From contig CAIWIS010000412.1 of NCBI GenBank assembly GCA_903912795.1, positions 1 to 19,221 of the forward strand: 19,221 nucleotides of DNA, in the 5' to 3' direction. The translations under genes and the position numbers were made by a program. The stretch is from an uncultured Bacteroidales bacterium. Its GTDB lineage: Bacteria; Bacteroidota; Bacteroidia; Bacteroidales; Paludibacteraceae. Positions 1 through 9,964 of the stretch are shown one piece after another (within the stretch, counting starts at the first letter, position 1; the number at the start of each line of letters is the position of its first letter). The notes beneath the pieces were generated by a model. It did not search any database. It was not told the DNA's origin and saw only the letters and a program-made list of their open reading frames with translations.

Positions 1-1
1 C

Positions 2-1999
2 AGTAGCATCCTAAATTTACCTCCGTTCCTGAACAAAGATGAGCCGTCGCGAAGGTTACCTTACGATGACCAGGAGCCTACCACAATACAAAATCCATTA
101 TTTTATACGAAAGTAATTACGAATACAAATAAACAGCTGGTTTATACGAATACCGGAAATTTTGATTGGCAAATTGTAAAAGGTCTGACTCTGAACCTAT
201 CCGGTTCGTACATAACACGTCAATTTACAAACGAGAAATTCTATCCATCAAGTGTAGGTCAAGGTAATGGGCAAAACAGTAAAGGTATTGCTACACTATC
301 CAATACCGGTATAACTGAACTCAGGAGTGAAAACACACTTCAGTACAACACAAAAATAAAAAGAAACAATATTGGTTTTATGTTGGGAAATTCAATCTCA
401 ACCCGAACTACAAAATCATCAATTTCCGAAAACTCCAATTTTACACTACAGGATTTAGGTGTTTGGGGAATGTCCGAAGGTTTGTCGCCCTCCACGCCGT
501 ATTTAGGCTATATTGGAGTTAATAATGTATCGTGGTTTGGTAGAGCAAATTACACTTATGCCGATAAGTATATACTGAAAGCTTCGATGCGTGCGGATGC
601 CTCATCGGTTTTTGCTAAAAATAATAAATGGGGATACTTCCCTTCGGTAGGTGCTGCATGGCGTATTAACGAAGAGAAATTTCTGAAATCTGTTCGTAAA
701 ATTTCAAACCTGAAATTGCGTGCCAGTTATGGGGTTAGTGGAAAACAAGCAATTTCTCCCTATCAATCTTTATCAACTGCTTCGTTGTCGCGTATATCAA
801 CCGATGGCTTAACAAATAACAGTACGCTGGTATTTAACAGGTTGGGTAATGATAATTTGAAATGGGAAACTACGCGAGAAGTCGATTTGGGTTTTGATTT
901 GGGCTTGTTTAACGAACGAATCAGCCTGACTTTTGATGTGTACGATAAAAAAACATCAGACTTGCTTTACGAAGATCCATTGCCGTTTTATACCGGATTT
1001 CGTACACAAATGACCAATGTTGGAGAGGTTCAAAACCGCGGTATCGAACTAAGTATTAGTGCAAGTCCATTGAAAAAACGCAATAAACTCAATTGGGATA
1101 TTAACTTCAATATCAGTAAAAATGTAAGCAAAATTCTCAGTCTTGGTCAACAGGACTTCAAACTTATTGGTACTGGTTGGAGCAAAGCTGAAGCGGTACA
1201 GGGTATACTCAGAGTTGGTGACCCTCTTGGTAATTGGTATGGTTATAAGACTGATGGATTGTGGCAATCGTATGCCGAAATTGAAGCTGCCCGCGCAAAT
1301 GGAACTCTGGCAACAGGCATTCCTTGTCACCCGGGTTATATTAAATACCAGGATATTAGTGGTCCGGCAGGTGTGCCCGATGGTAAAATAACTTCGGACG
1401 ACCGCCAGATAATTGGAAACGGATTTCCTAACTTTACAGGTGGATTATCCAACTCATTCACCTATAAAGGTGTAGGTTTAAATATTACACTGCAATATTC
1501 TGTCGGACAGGATGTGTTTAACGCTACTGCCTGGGGTATACATTCAATTTCTCCATCGGGGTCAGGTTGGTCGTACAGCAAAGATATTCTTCAATCATTC
1601 CGCCCTACGCTTTATCAATACGATGTAGTAACAGGTCAAAAAGGGGAGGTCTTTGTCGAAGGTGTTGCTTCGAATCGTTTCCCTACTTTTATGGCACAAC
1701 GTATTAATAATACCGAAGAAATTCCGTTGGACTGGTATATCGAAGATGCTTCATTCTTACGTGTAGCCGACGTTACGCTATCGTATAGTTTAAATAAAAA
1801 GCTGATTTCGAAAATGAAAATCTCAAACCTAAAATTCTTTTTAACCGGAACAAATCTTTTCGTATTTACAAACTATACAGGTTACGACCCTGAGGTTAAT
1901 TCTTCCCGTGGACAGGCATCGTACCTTATGCCGGGTTTAGATAGTCAGGCTTATCCAAAGTCACGCATTATTTCTGCCGGAGTTAATCTTACTTTTTAA
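2..1999 (+). CDS. SusC/RagA-family TonB-dependent outer-membrane transporter, C-terminal part
   Basis: The reading frame is open from base 2 to a TAA at 1997-1999, so this is the last 665 residues of a protein whose start lies left of the window. Family members are usually about 1000 residues, so the signal peptide, carboxypeptidase-like domain, TonB box and most of the plug are probably outside. What remains is beta-barrel sequence rich in alternating aromatic strands, with typical stretches such as WGYFPSVGAAWRINEEKF, LKLRASYGVSG and LKWETTREVDLGFDLGLF. It ends in GVNLTF, with the terminal Phe expected of an outer-membrane barrel signal. In this family the barrel forms a pedal-bin complex with SusD and imports oligosaccharides using TonB energy. 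The susD-like gene starts 11 bp downstream, so the two are almost certainly co-transcribed. The substrate cannot be read from the barrel and is inferred from the enzymes downstream. Confidence 0.95.
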   Translation, partial: SSILNLPPFLNKDEPSRRLPYDDQEPTTIQNPLFYTKVITNTNKQLVYTNTGNFDWQIVKGLTLNLSGSYITRQFTNEKFYPSSVGQGNGQNSKGIATLSNTGITELRSENTLQYNTKIKRNNIGFMLGNSISTRTTKSSISENSNFTLQDLGVWGMSEGLSPSTPYLGYIGVNNVSWFGRANYTYADKYILKASMRADASSVFAKNNKWGYFPSVGAAWRINEEKFLKSVRKISNLKLRASYGVSGKQAISPYQSLSTASLSRISTDGLTNNSTLVFNRLGNDNLKWETTREVDLGFDLGLFNERISLTFDVYDKKTSDLLYEDPLPFYTGFRTQMTNVGEVQNRGIELSISASPLKKRNKLNWDINFNISKNVSKILSLGQQDFKLIGTGWSKAEAVQGILRVGDPLGNWYGYKTDGLWQSYAEIEAARANGTLATGIPCHPGYIKYQDISGPAGVPDGKITSDDRQIIGNGFPNFTGGLSNSFTYKGVGLNITLQYSVGQDVFNATAWGIHSISPSGSGWSYSKDILQSFRPTLYQYDVVTGQKGEVFVEGVASNRFPTFMAQRINNTEEIPLDWYIEDASFLRVADVTLSYSLNKKLISKMKISNLKFFLTGTNLFVFTNYTGYDPEVNSSRGQASYLMPGLDSQAYPKSRIISAGVNLTF

Positions 2000-2010
2000 T
2001 AAATAAAAAA

Positions 2011-3819
2011 ATGTACGTTATGAAAAAACTTAAATATAGTTACTTTTTAATAGTAATGCTCTCATTTACAATGTTAGGGTGTGATGACTTTCTGACAGAA
2101 AAACCAGTCGATTTCCGATCATCATCCACTTCGTATCAGGACGAAGCTGGGACTTACTCAGGTGTATTGGGTTTATACCAGTTATACAGCGATTTGTACA
2201 TTCATCCCAATACCCCACTTATTGGTGAGTTAGGTACAGATGAATCGTTAGCAAATGGAAATCAGGCTGCACTTGCTGCAATATACAGATATTCACTTAC
2301 ATCGAACGATCTTTATGTATTGCCCGATTGGTACGCCATGCATTACAAACTAATTAGTAGTTGTAATGTGCTTATTGATAGAGTTGCAGTAAATTTCCCG
2401 GCACCAAATGCAGCCATTCAGCGTATGGTTGGTGAGGCAAAAGTACTTAGAGCTTGGTCTTATTTTCGATTGGTTCAGACATTTGGACCTGTGCCACTTG
2501 TTACTAAAGAAATGATGACTGAAATTGATTGGAAAATTGGACGAACCCCGGTTAAAGACATTTACAGTCAAATCATTACCGACCTGAGCGATGCCACTGT
2601 TGTAGGAGTTTTACCAAGTCTAAGGGATGCAAAGGATCCTATCAGACTGTCACATTGGGTAGCAAAAGCCATGCTTGGGAAAGTTTATCTTACAATGGCT
2701 TCAACCAAAGAAACAGGAATTGTGGATGATTTGCTCTCAAAAATCTCACGTTCAGACTGGGGATATTCAAAAATTACCGAAACTCCAAAAGAACTTTATC
2801 AAAAAGCAGAACAGGTATTATCCGATATTAAAACAAACTCCGCTATTACACTTGAAGGCGACTACCGAAAACTTTTTGTGGCCGAATACAAAAATCAGAT
2901 AGCCGAAAACATGTGGGAGCTTCAGGCTAACGATGGAAAAGCAAGTGCCAACCCAAACAGGGGTTTTGGTTTCATTTATAATTATGGCATTGCTATAGGT
3001 AACACCTTTGGTGTGGTTTATAATAATATTTGGAGAAAGAATATAATGTTTGCTCCAGCATTGATGTTGAGAGGGGAACAAAGTATTAATAATCAGGTGG
3101 TTTACGTGGGAGGTTACGAAGAGTCAGATAAGCGTAAACCATGGATTCTATCAGGTGGTCGAATGGTTACCGACGCACAGAATATAGCGGCACCGCAGTA
3201 TTGGAGGGCAATATATAATGTGGGTAGTAAAGTCTTTACACCTACCGAAAAAACAGGAAAGTCAGTTGCAATACAGGAAAATACATGGTTGTCGGATACC
3301 TGGTATTATACTTGCGTTACAAAATTCAGATTCTATCTGGATAAACCGCTGGATGAATTGACAGCACTTACCGATGTCAACAGTTTACCATTGAACTTTA
3401 CTGTTATCAGGTATGCTGATGTATTGTTAATGCTGGCCGAAGCATCTATGAAGGCTAATGATGGAGTGGCTACCGATTTAACTGCCGAATGTATGAATCT
3501 GGTGCGCGCACGCTCAAGGGATGATGCCAATGTATTGGCAGCAACTGAACTGCCTCCTTACGATAAAACAACTTTGACTATGGAGAACATATTAAACGAA
3601 CGAAAACTTGAACTTTGTTTTGAAAACATAAGATGGTTCGATTTAGCCCGTACGGGAAAGCTGTTAGAGAAATACAACTTAGCTATTCCTGCGCCAGCTC
3701 AAAATATGACTACACACCCAATTATTACCGATACAAAACATTATTTGTATCCGATACCACAATCGCAGATTGATGTTTCGTTGAATAAAACGGATATGTT
3801 TCAAAACTATGGTTATTAA
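2011..3819 (+). CDS. SusD/RagB-family glycan-binding outer-membrane lipoprotein
   Basis: This 602-residue protein has a lipoprotein signal peptide with the lipobox MLGC. The lipidated Cys is residue 24 and is followed by Asp-Asp, the acidic pattern that directs Bacteroidota lipoproteins to the cell surface. Family hallmarks are the N-terminal CDDFLTEKP, the helical EAKVLRAWSYFRLVQTFGPVPLV segment (quoted here as EAKVLRAWSYF and FGPVPLV) and the C-terminal ILNERKLELCFENIRWFDL. SusD proteins cap the SusC barrel and bind the glycan before import. Length is at the upper end of the usual range. The gene follows the transporter by 11 bp. An in-frame ATG at 2020 (MKKLKYSYF) would give a more typical signal peptide; I kept 2011 because it is preceded by an A-rich start region. 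Function as the partner of the upstream SusC is secure, ligand identity is not. Confidence 0.95.
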   Translation: MYVMKKLKYSYFLIVMLSFTMLGCDDFLTEKPVDFRSSSTSYQDEAGTYSGVLGLYQLYSDLYIHPNTPLIGELGTDESLANGNQAALAAIYRYSLTSNDLYVLPDWYAMHYKLISSCNVLIDRVAVNFPAPNAAIQRMVGEAKVLRAWSYFRLVQTFGPVPLVTKEMMTEIDWKIGRTPVKDIYSQIITDLSDATVVGVLPSLRDAKDPIRLSHWVAKAMLGKVYLTMASTKETGIVDDLLSKISRSDWGYSKITETPKELYQKAEQVLSDIKTNSAITLEGDYRKLFVAEYKNQIAENMWELQANDGKASANPNRGFGFIYNYGIAIGNTFGVVYNNIWRKNIMFAPALMLRGEQSINNQVVYVGGYEESDKRKPWILSGGRMVTDAQNIAAPQYWRAIYNVGSKVFTPTEKTGKSVAIQENTWLSDTWYYTCVTKFRFYLDKPLDELTALTDVNSLPLNFTVIRYADVLLMLAEASMKANDGVATDLTAECMNLVRARSRDDANVLAATELPPYDKTTLTMENILNERKLELCFENIRWFDLARTGKLLEKYNLAIPAPAQNMTTHPIITDTKHYLYPIPQSQIDVSLNKTDMFQNYGY

Positions 3820-3842
3820 TGTAATTTCTAAAATTTTACAAA

Positions 3843-5747
3843 ATGAAAAAAATCATGATAAATAAATTAAAACAAGCTGCAACTGTATTGTTGATTGCAC
3901 TTGCATTTGTTGGTTGCGAAATGAGTGCACTTGATCCCATGACAAACGAAATACCTGACCCAAATGCTTATACGCTACCAAGGGCAGTATTTATGGGAAC
4001 TACAGTGAAAATTTCGGGAAGTTTTATCGTAAGTTCCGATTCAACGTCTTTGTTTCTTCGTCCGGTTTCCGATGCTTCGGGAGCATCAGATGTAAAAGTT
4101 GAAGTTCCCACAAGAGCCATTAATGGCTGGACAGCTTCATTTAGAGTGCCTGCCGTAGGTGCTATTGCCGAAGGAAAATACAATCTGATTGTAAAACGCG
4201 GTGATAAAACATTCGTCATAAAACGCACATTGGCTGCTATGTCGGTATTTGCAAACGAATCGTTTGACCGAACTCCAATTCCGGGTGATGAGATTATCGT
4301 TAGTAATTGTATTCCGGATACTGTGGGTGCAAATTGCTTTGGTGTGGGAGATGAAATAGTGCTGAAAGGTATTGGGTTCTCAATGAACGACTCGTTATTT
4401 TTTAATCCTTCAAAGCCCGATTTAAGAACTGCACCTTATAAAGTAACCGAAACAGAAGCGCGCTTTATTGTACCTGTAGGTGTTACAGCCGGATCACCAA
4501 GTCTGCGTTTTTCGAATATGCCGGTTTATTCAACTGCAACAGGATATAAGCCTTCGTATATTACTTTAGCTGGTATTAAGTTCAATTCAGCCATTTCCAA
4601 TGTAGCAAATATTGTTTTGCCGGGTATTGCAGTTGTAGCAGGATCGCCTGTAACTATTACAGGAACAGGATTTGCGATTGGCGATAAAGTGATTTTAAAT
4701 GTAAATGGAGTAAGAGAAACTATTGCTATTGACGAAACAGTATTGCCCGATTTAAAATTCATTTTACCTACAAGCTACGCCGGAAAAACCATGCAGGTAT
4801 TGCTTGCGCGTGCAGGTAGTCCGCTTTTAAGTCTTGGTTTTATTACTACCGATGCCACTAAGCTAAACTCAAAAATCTCCAATGTGGTTTTACCTAAATA
4901 CCTTCCTACGGGTGTAGAGGGTAAAGCACTTAGCTTTTTGATTAGAGGTACAGGTTTTATTACCGGCGATAAAATTGTAATGGGTACTACTGTTCTTACT
5001 TCAACAACAGTTAGCTCTAATTCAATTTTAGCAACAACATCGGCCGCGATTACAGCCGCTGGAACTTACACCCTGAAACATCGACGGGGTACACAACCAG
5101 ATGAAATATTAGGTGATGTGCAGGTTATTACAGCTCCTCGTCAGTATGAATATGCCGAAGGTGGTATTGTGTTTTGGGTGGATGTTGAAAATCCGGTGAA
5201 AGGCATGGTGTGTCATGTAAAAGATGCGACCCTATCAAATAATAATACGGATACTGAATTAGCAAAAATTGTTTTTGGCATTCATACAACATCAAGCGGA
5301 GTAACTTTGCCTGCCACATCACTCGAAAAAGTAATTGGAACAGGTGCTACCAATACACAAAATATACTGGAAGTACAAAAAGAATTTGCGAAGGCAGCAA
5401 TTTATACCGACACGCTGTCCACTCAAATGAATACCTTAAGTTACACTGATTGGTATTTGCCTTCTATTGGCGAGCTAACCGAATTATTCAAAGCCAGAAC
5501 CGGTGTTGATGTTGCTGCATTAGTATCAGGAAGAGCTGGTGAGAAATTCAATATTCAAGCCTCAACAACTCAGAGTGCACCGGGTAAAATTCCAATTGCA
5601 GGTTATATGAGCTCGAGTGCAGTTACCTTTTCTCGCATTTGGGCACATTCGTTCCAAAATGCAAATCAAAAACCTACAGCGTTTTTAAAAACAAATTATT
5701 TCAGAGTAAGGGCTGTTCGTTCGTTTAACTTAACACCAGCTAATTAA
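3843..5747 (+). CDS. Surface lipoprotein with IPT/TIG-like repeats and DUF1566-type C-terminal domain (SusE/F position)
   Basis: This 634-residue protein has a lipoprotein signal with Cys25 (FVGC) followed by Glu. After it come up to four beta-sandwich repeats of IPT/TIG type. The repeated core is visible as IVLKGIGFSMNDS (172-184), VTITGTGFAIGDK (270-282) and FLIRGTGFITGDK (365-377), with a weaker copy near residue 50. From about residue 437 the sequence changes to a DUF1566/Lcl-C-like domain: GGIVFWVD at the start, WYLPSIGELTELF at 537-549 and YFRVRAVRSF near the end. The gene lies 23 bp after the susD-like gene and 11 bp before the rhamnosidase gene, the slot where SusE/SusF-type surface glycan-binding proteins are found. 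By position it should help capture the glycan at the cell surface, but it has no clear sequence match to SusE or SusF. The role of the DUF1566 tail is unknown. Glycan binding is inference. Confidence 0.85.
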   Translation: MKKIMINKLKQAATVLLIALAFVGCEMSALDPMTNEIPDPNAYTLPRAVFMGTTVKISGSFIVSSDSTSLFLRPVSDASGASDVKVEVPTRAINGWTASFRVPAVGAIAEGKYNLIVKRGDKTFVIKRTLAAMSVFANESFDRTPIPGDEIIVSNCIPDTVGANCFGVGDEIVLKGIGFSMNDSLFFNPSKPDLRTAPYKVTETEARFIVPVGVTAGSPSLRFSNMPVYSTATGYKPSYITLAGIKFNSAISNVANIVLPGIAVVAGSPVTITGTGFAIGDKVILNVNGVRETIAIDETVLPDLKFILPTSYAGKTMQVLLARAGSPLLSLGFITTDATKLNSKISNVVLPKYLPTGVEGKALSFLIRGTGFITGDKIVMGTTVLTSTTVSSNSILATTSAAITAAGTYTLKHRRGTQPDEILGDVQVITAPRQYEYAEGGIVFWVDVENPVKGMVCHVKDATLSNNNTDTELAKIVFGIHTTSSGVTLPATSLEKVIGTGATNTQNILEVQKEFAKAAIYTDTLSTQMNTLSYTDWYLPSIGELTELFKARTGVDVAALVSGRAGEKFNIQASTTQSAPGKIPIAGYMSSSAVTFSRIWAHSFQNANQKPTAFLKTNYFRVRAVRSFNLTPAN

Positions 5748-5758
5748 TTATTCTAAGA

Positions 5759-8410
5759 ATGAAGAATTGTAAGTTTTTATTATTGGTATTGAATGTGTTT
5801 TTTGTGATTAACGGACTTTCGTCTAACCTTCGAATTGTAGATTTGAAATGTGAATTTCAGACTCAAACCTTAGGTGTCGATACCGAAAGTCCTAGATTTT
5901 CATGGCTCTATACAGGTGAAGAGCCTTTTAGTCAGGCCTATTATCAAATTGAAGTGGCAACACAGCAATCGAATTTGGAGGCAGGAACAGCCGATGTATT
6001 TCAAACAGCGGTGATTCAGTCAGCAGTAAGTAATGCGGAAATAAAATTTCTAAAACTACTGAATAAAACCCGTTATTTTTGGCGTGTTAAGGCGTGGAAT
6101 TCCGATAAGACAAAACAAACATTATCACCTGTTTCTTGGTTCGAAACAGGAATTAAAGCCAATTGGAAAGCAAAATGGATTACAGATGCCTTTGATAAAG
6201 AGTACAAACCTTCGCCTTTGTTCCGAAAAACATTCGATACCGACAAAAGACCTGTCAAAGCAAGGTTGTATGTTTCGGCAGCGGGCTATTATAAACTGTA
6301 TATTAATGGGAATAGGGTAGGAAATTATGTGCTAAATCCTGGATATACTCAATTCGACAAGCGAATTTTGTATAGTGTTCACGATGTTACAAATTTAGTT
6401 GCCAAGGGCAAAAACAGCTTGTCAGCTGTATTGGGCAATGGTTGGTTTAATATCCAGTCGCTAGCAGTGTGGAATTTCGACCAGGCTGCCTGGCGCGACC
6501 GACCAAAATTGTTGTGTGAACTTGAAATTGAAAACTCCGATGGTACGCATACTACCATTGTGAGTGATGATTCTTGGCGATCTTCAACCGGTGCCTATCT
6601 TTTCAACAATCTTTACAGCGGCGATGTGTACGATGCCCGATTGGAACAAAAAGGATGGCAAATGGCTGATTTTAATGACGCAGAATGGAAAAATGCAAAA
6701 CTTACAACTTCGCCGGCACCCATTATCGAATCGCAGATTATGCCGGCAATAGCCGAAACTAAAACATTAAGCCCTATTTCAATAAAATCTTATGGTCCAA
6801 AAATATATGTAGTTGATTTTGGTAAAAATTCAGCAGGTTATTGTCGATTGGAACTTAAAGCTCCTAAAGGAACAAAAATCACGCTGAAATATGGCGAACA
6901 ACTTGCCAATTCTGGTCGGTTAACGCAGGATTTTATCAATAAGTACTTTCAAAAGGAAGGACCTTTGGTTAAACGATTAGGGCCAAAACCCGTAATCGAT
7001 TCGTCGGAGGTATTTCAAATGGATACCTATTACTTCAGGGGCGATAAAAAGCCAGAAGTTTTTATTCCCGACTTTACATATCATGGTTTTCAGTATGTCG
7101 AAATTGAGAGTTCCGAACCGGTTGTCATTACCAAAAAGAATATTCAAGGGATATTTGTCCATACCAACTTGCCGAAAATCGGAAATTTTGAATGTTCCAA
7201 TCCTACATTCAATAAGCTGTATGCTGCCACTATGCGCTCATATTTGAGTAATTTACACAGCATTCCTACCGATTGTCCGCAACGCGAGAAAAACGGTTGG
7301 ACGGCTGATGCATATATCTCGATTGATTTGGCCCTGTTAAACTATGATGGATTGCAGGTGTACGAAAAATGGATGCGTGATTTTATCGACAACCAAAATA
7401 CTGAAGGGCGTATTGCAGGTATTGTTCCAAGTGCCAATTGGGGTTATATCGACTGGGTGGGTCCTACTTGGGATGTGGCAATGTTTGCTATACCCGAAGC
7501 ACTTTATCGGTATTACGGACAAACTAGGGCTATAGAGCAACTCTATCCAACAATGGTGAAATACCTTAATTACCTAAGCTCGCGCGAGAAAGATGGAATG
7601 ATAACATTTGGAATTGGTGATTGGGTACCGGCAAAAACCAAAACACCAACTGATTTTACTAGCATGTGCTCGTATTTTTATATGAATAAATTAATGTCGG
7701 AGTTTTCGGTTTTAATTAATAAAGATAATACGCGATATAAAAACAAAGCGGCTGCACTTAAGGATATTATTAATTTAAAATACTTCAATGAGCAAACAGG
7801 CGTTTATGCCAATGGGTCTCAAACTTCGTTTGCATATCCTTTGTATATTGGCTTAGTGTCCGAAAAAAACCGTCAAAAGCTTGCTGCACAACTCAATGAT
7901 GTTGTTGTTGGAAACAATTACTCAGTCGATTTTGGTATGCTGGGTAGTCGATATATTCCTCGTATGCTTGCTCAATATGGTTTCCATGAAACTGTAGTAA
8001 AAATGTTGCTTAACGACGCTCCACCTTCGTGGACAAGTTGGATAAAAGCAGGCCTTACAACTTTGCCCGAGTGGTTTCAAAAAGAAGAATACGATAAAGC
8101 TTCGCTAAATCACGTATTTTTAGGCGATATTTCGGCCTGGATGTTGAATCATTTGGCAGGTATCAGGCAGCCTGAAAATGCTGTCGGGTTTCAAAATATA
8201 ATTATTAAGCCATATTATACCAAGAGTTTAAATAGCGCCAAAGGCGAATATGTTTCGTTAAATGGGAGAATAAGTTCGGCATGGGAACGCAAAGGCAATA
8301 AAATAACATTAAAGGTTAGTATTCCACAGAATTGTAAAGCTACGGTAACTACCAACAAAACTTTAGAACTTAGTCCGGGTAACTACAAATTTGACTGGAA
8401 CGAAAATTAA
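5759..8410 (+). CDS. GH78 alpha-L-rhamnosidase
   Basis: This 883-residue secreted enzyme should release terminal alpha-L-rhamnose by inverting hydrolysis. An N-terminal hydrophobic signal (about residues 1-21) points to export to the periplasm or surface. Next come beta-sandwich domains (fibronectin-like at about 25-130, then the rhamnosidase N-terminal domain with SAAGYYKLYINGNRVG), an (alpha/alpha)6 catalytic barrel from about residue 475, and a C-terminal beta domain. The catalytic block DCPQREKNGWTADA gives D505, E510 and D517, with the same 5- and 7-residue spacing as D567, E572 and D579 of the well-studied Bacillus enzyme RhaB. A second glutamate, E771 in GLTTLPEWF, sits where that family has its second catalytic Glu. 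The following SLNHVFLGDISAW motif is also typical. All key residues are present, so the enzyme is probably active. It follows the lipoprotein gene by 11 bp and precedes the sulfatase by 6 bp. Confidence 0.95.
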   Translation: MKNCKFLLLVLNVFFVINGLSSNLRIVDLKCEFQTQTLGVDTESPRFSWLYTGEEPFSQAYYQIEVATQQSNLEAGTADVFQTAVIQSAVSNAEIKFLKLLNKTRYFWRVKAWNSDKTKQTLSPVSWFETGIKANWKAKWITDAFDKEYKPSPLFRKTFDTDKRPVKARLYVSAAGYYKLYINGNRVGNYVLNPGYTQFDKRILYSVHDVTNLVAKGKNSLSAVLGNGWFNIQSLAVWNFDQAAWRDRPKLLCELEIENSDGTHTTIVSDDSWRSSTGAYLFNNLYSGDVYDARLEQKGWQMADFNDAEWKNAKLTTSPAPIIESQIMPAIAETKTLSPISIKSYGPKIYVVDFGKNSAGYCRLELKAPKGTKITLKYGEQLANSGRLTQDFINKYFQKEGPLVKRLGPKPVIDSSEVFQMDTYYFRGDKKPEVFIPDFTYHGFQYVEIESSEPVVITKKNIQGIFVHTNLPKIGNFECSNPTFNKLYAATMRSYLSNLHSIPTDCPQREKNGWTADAYISIDLALLNYDGLQVYEKWMRDFIDNQNTEGRIAGIVPSANWGYIDWVGPTWDVAMFAIPEALYRYYGQTRAIEQLYPTMVKYLNYLSSREKDGMITFGIGDWVPAKTKTPTDFTSMCSYFYMNKLMSEFSVLINKDNTRYKNKAAALKDIINLKYFNEQTGVYANGSQTSFAYPLYIGLVSEKNRQKLAAQLNDVVVGNNYSVDFGMLGSRYIPRMLAQYGFHETVVKMLLNDAPPSWTSWIKAGLTTLPEWFQKEEYDKASLNHVFLGDISAWMLNHLAGIRQPENAVGFQNIIIKPYYTKSLNSAKGEYVSLNGRISSAWERKGNKITLKVSIPQNCKATVTTNKTLELSPGNYKFDWNEN

Positions 8411-8416
8411 ATTTAT

Positions 8417-9961
8417 ATGATTAACAAAGTTATTTCAGCATCTACTGGTATGCTTGCATTATCAGTCTTGTCTGGTTTTTCAACCAATAAACAAGAACGT
8501 CCGAACATAATATTTATCATGTCCGACGATGCTGCTAACAATGCAGTAAGCTGTTACGGAAGCCGCTTTACCGATGTTTTTCAAACCAAAAATATCGATC
8601 GAATTGCCAACGAAGGAGTCCGGTTTAACAATTGCTATGCGCTGAATTCCATCAGTGTACCAAGCCGTGCAACTATTCTTACAGGTCAGTTCAGCCATAA
8701 AAATGGTGTTTATACGCTTGATGATGTCCTTGATACGAAAGCAGAAACAATGCCCGTGCTTTTTCAGCGTGCCGGTTACAATACAGCTTTGGTGGGTAAA
8801 TGGCATTTAGTTACCGAACCTCAGGGATTCGATTATTATTTTGCTATGAAAGGACAGGGACGTTATTTTGATCCGTTTTTTAATGTAAAAGGACAACTCG
8901 ATGGTTCTTCTTTCGAGAAATCGAAAGGAACTGAATTCAAAGGCCGCCATATTACTTCGTTAATTGGCGATAAATCGCTCGAATGGCTCGAAAGTCGCGA
9001 TAAATCCAAACCGTTTTTGCTGTTGTGTCATTTCAAGGCTCCTCATCGCCCGTTCGAACCCGATCCAAAGTTTAAAGATTTGTTTAAGGATATTAACTTG
9101 CCCGAACCTGTAAGTTTGCTCGAAAGTTATGAAGGTAAAGGCGAATATAACAACCGAATTCACATGACAATGGAGAAAATGGATAAAGTTGACCTTAAAA
9201 CAGATATTCCAACAAATCTAAGTCGCGATGAACACAGGCGGTGGGCGTATCAGATTTATATGAAAGATTATTTGCGTTGCATGGCAGGAGTTGACGAGAA
9301 TGTGGGACGCTTACTTGATTATCTGGATAAAAACGGATTGACAGAAAATACCATCGTAGTTTATACTTCCGATCAGGGCTTCTTCCTGGGCGAACATGGC
9401 TGGTTCGACAAACGCATGATGTACGAAGAAAGTATCAATATGCCCTTTGTAATCCGTTATCCAAAAGCAATTAGACCAAAACAGATTAACAAAGATATTA
9501 TTACCAATGCCGATTTTGCACCAACTTTTTTGGAAATGGCCGGTATAAAAGTCCCATCAGTAATGCAAGGTAAAAGTTTTTTTAGTAATGCCAAAGGAAA
9601 AACACCCACAAATTGGCGTAAGTCGTTTTATTATCGTTACTGGATGAATAACGAAATATACCACAAAACAGTAGCACACTTTGGAATTCGCACCAACGAT
9701 TTTAAATTGATATTTTATTATGGTCATCCGCTCGGAAAAACGGGATCTTCGCATTACGTAACCCCTTATACCCCTGAATGGGAACTATTTGACTTACGTA
9801 CCGACCCATTTGAAATGAAAAATGAATATGCCAATCCAGCCTACAAAGCTACAATTGCCAAACTTAAAAAAGAATTGCTCAATCAAAAACAAGCTTGTGG
9901 CGATACAGAAGATGAAAAAATGCCCGAAATGCAGGAAATAATGAAAAAGTATTATTGGTAA
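8417..9961 (+). CDS. S1-family sulfatase, Ser-type (formylglycine-dependent), with DUF4976-like C-terminus
   Basis: This 514-residue enzyme should remove sulfate esters from a carbohydrate. A signal peptide covers about residues 1-23. The N-terminal metal-binding Asp pair is D37-D38 in IIFIMSDDA. The maturation motif SVPSRATILTG carries Ser80 where many family members have Cys. In anaerobic bacteria such Ser (or Cys) is converted to formylglycine by a radical-SAM maturase (anSME), which is not encoded here. Other active-site signs are HFKAPHRP (K207, H210), TSDQGFFLGEHGWFDKR (D319, Q320) and a DUF4976-like C-terminus with EWELFDLRTDPFEMKNE. The protein is complete. It resembles the large group of Bacteroidota sulfatases loosely named arylsulfatase or N-acetylglucosamine-6-sulfatase; I cannot assign the subfamily or the sulfate position. 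The 6-bp gap to the rhamnosidase gene suggests both act on the same glycan. It ends with tandem TAA stops. Confidence 0.95.
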   Translation: MINKVISASTGMLALSVLSGFSTNKQERPNIIFIMSDDAANNAVSCYGSRFTDVFQTKNIDRIANEGVRFNNCYALNSISVPSRATILTGQFSHKNGVYTLDDVLDTKAETMPVLFQRAGYNTALVGKWHLVTEPQGFDYYFAMKGQGRYFDPFFNVKGQLDGSSFEKSKGTEFKGRHITSLIGDKSLEWLESRDKSKPFLLLCHFKAPHRPFEPDPKFKDLFKDINLPEPVSLLESYEGKGEYNNRIHMTMEKMDKVDLKTDIPTNLSRDEHRRWAYQIYMKDYLRCMAGVDENVGRLLDYLDKNGLTENTIVVYTSDQGFFLGEHGWFDKRMMYEESINMPFVIRYPKAIRPKQINKDIITNADFAPTFLEMAGIKVPSVMQGKSFFSNAKGKTPTNWRKSFYYRYWMNNEIYHKTVAHFGIRTNDFKLIFYYGHPLGKTGSSHYVTPYTPEWELFDLRTDPFEMKNEYANPAYKATIAKLKKELLNQKQACGDTEDEKMPEMQEIMKKYYW

Positions 9962-9964
9962 TAA

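Noticed and set aside
8480..8806. 108-residue minus-strand ORF inside the sulfatase gene
   Set aside because: Antisense to the conserved sulfatase N-terminus including the SVPSR site; no recognisable protein features.
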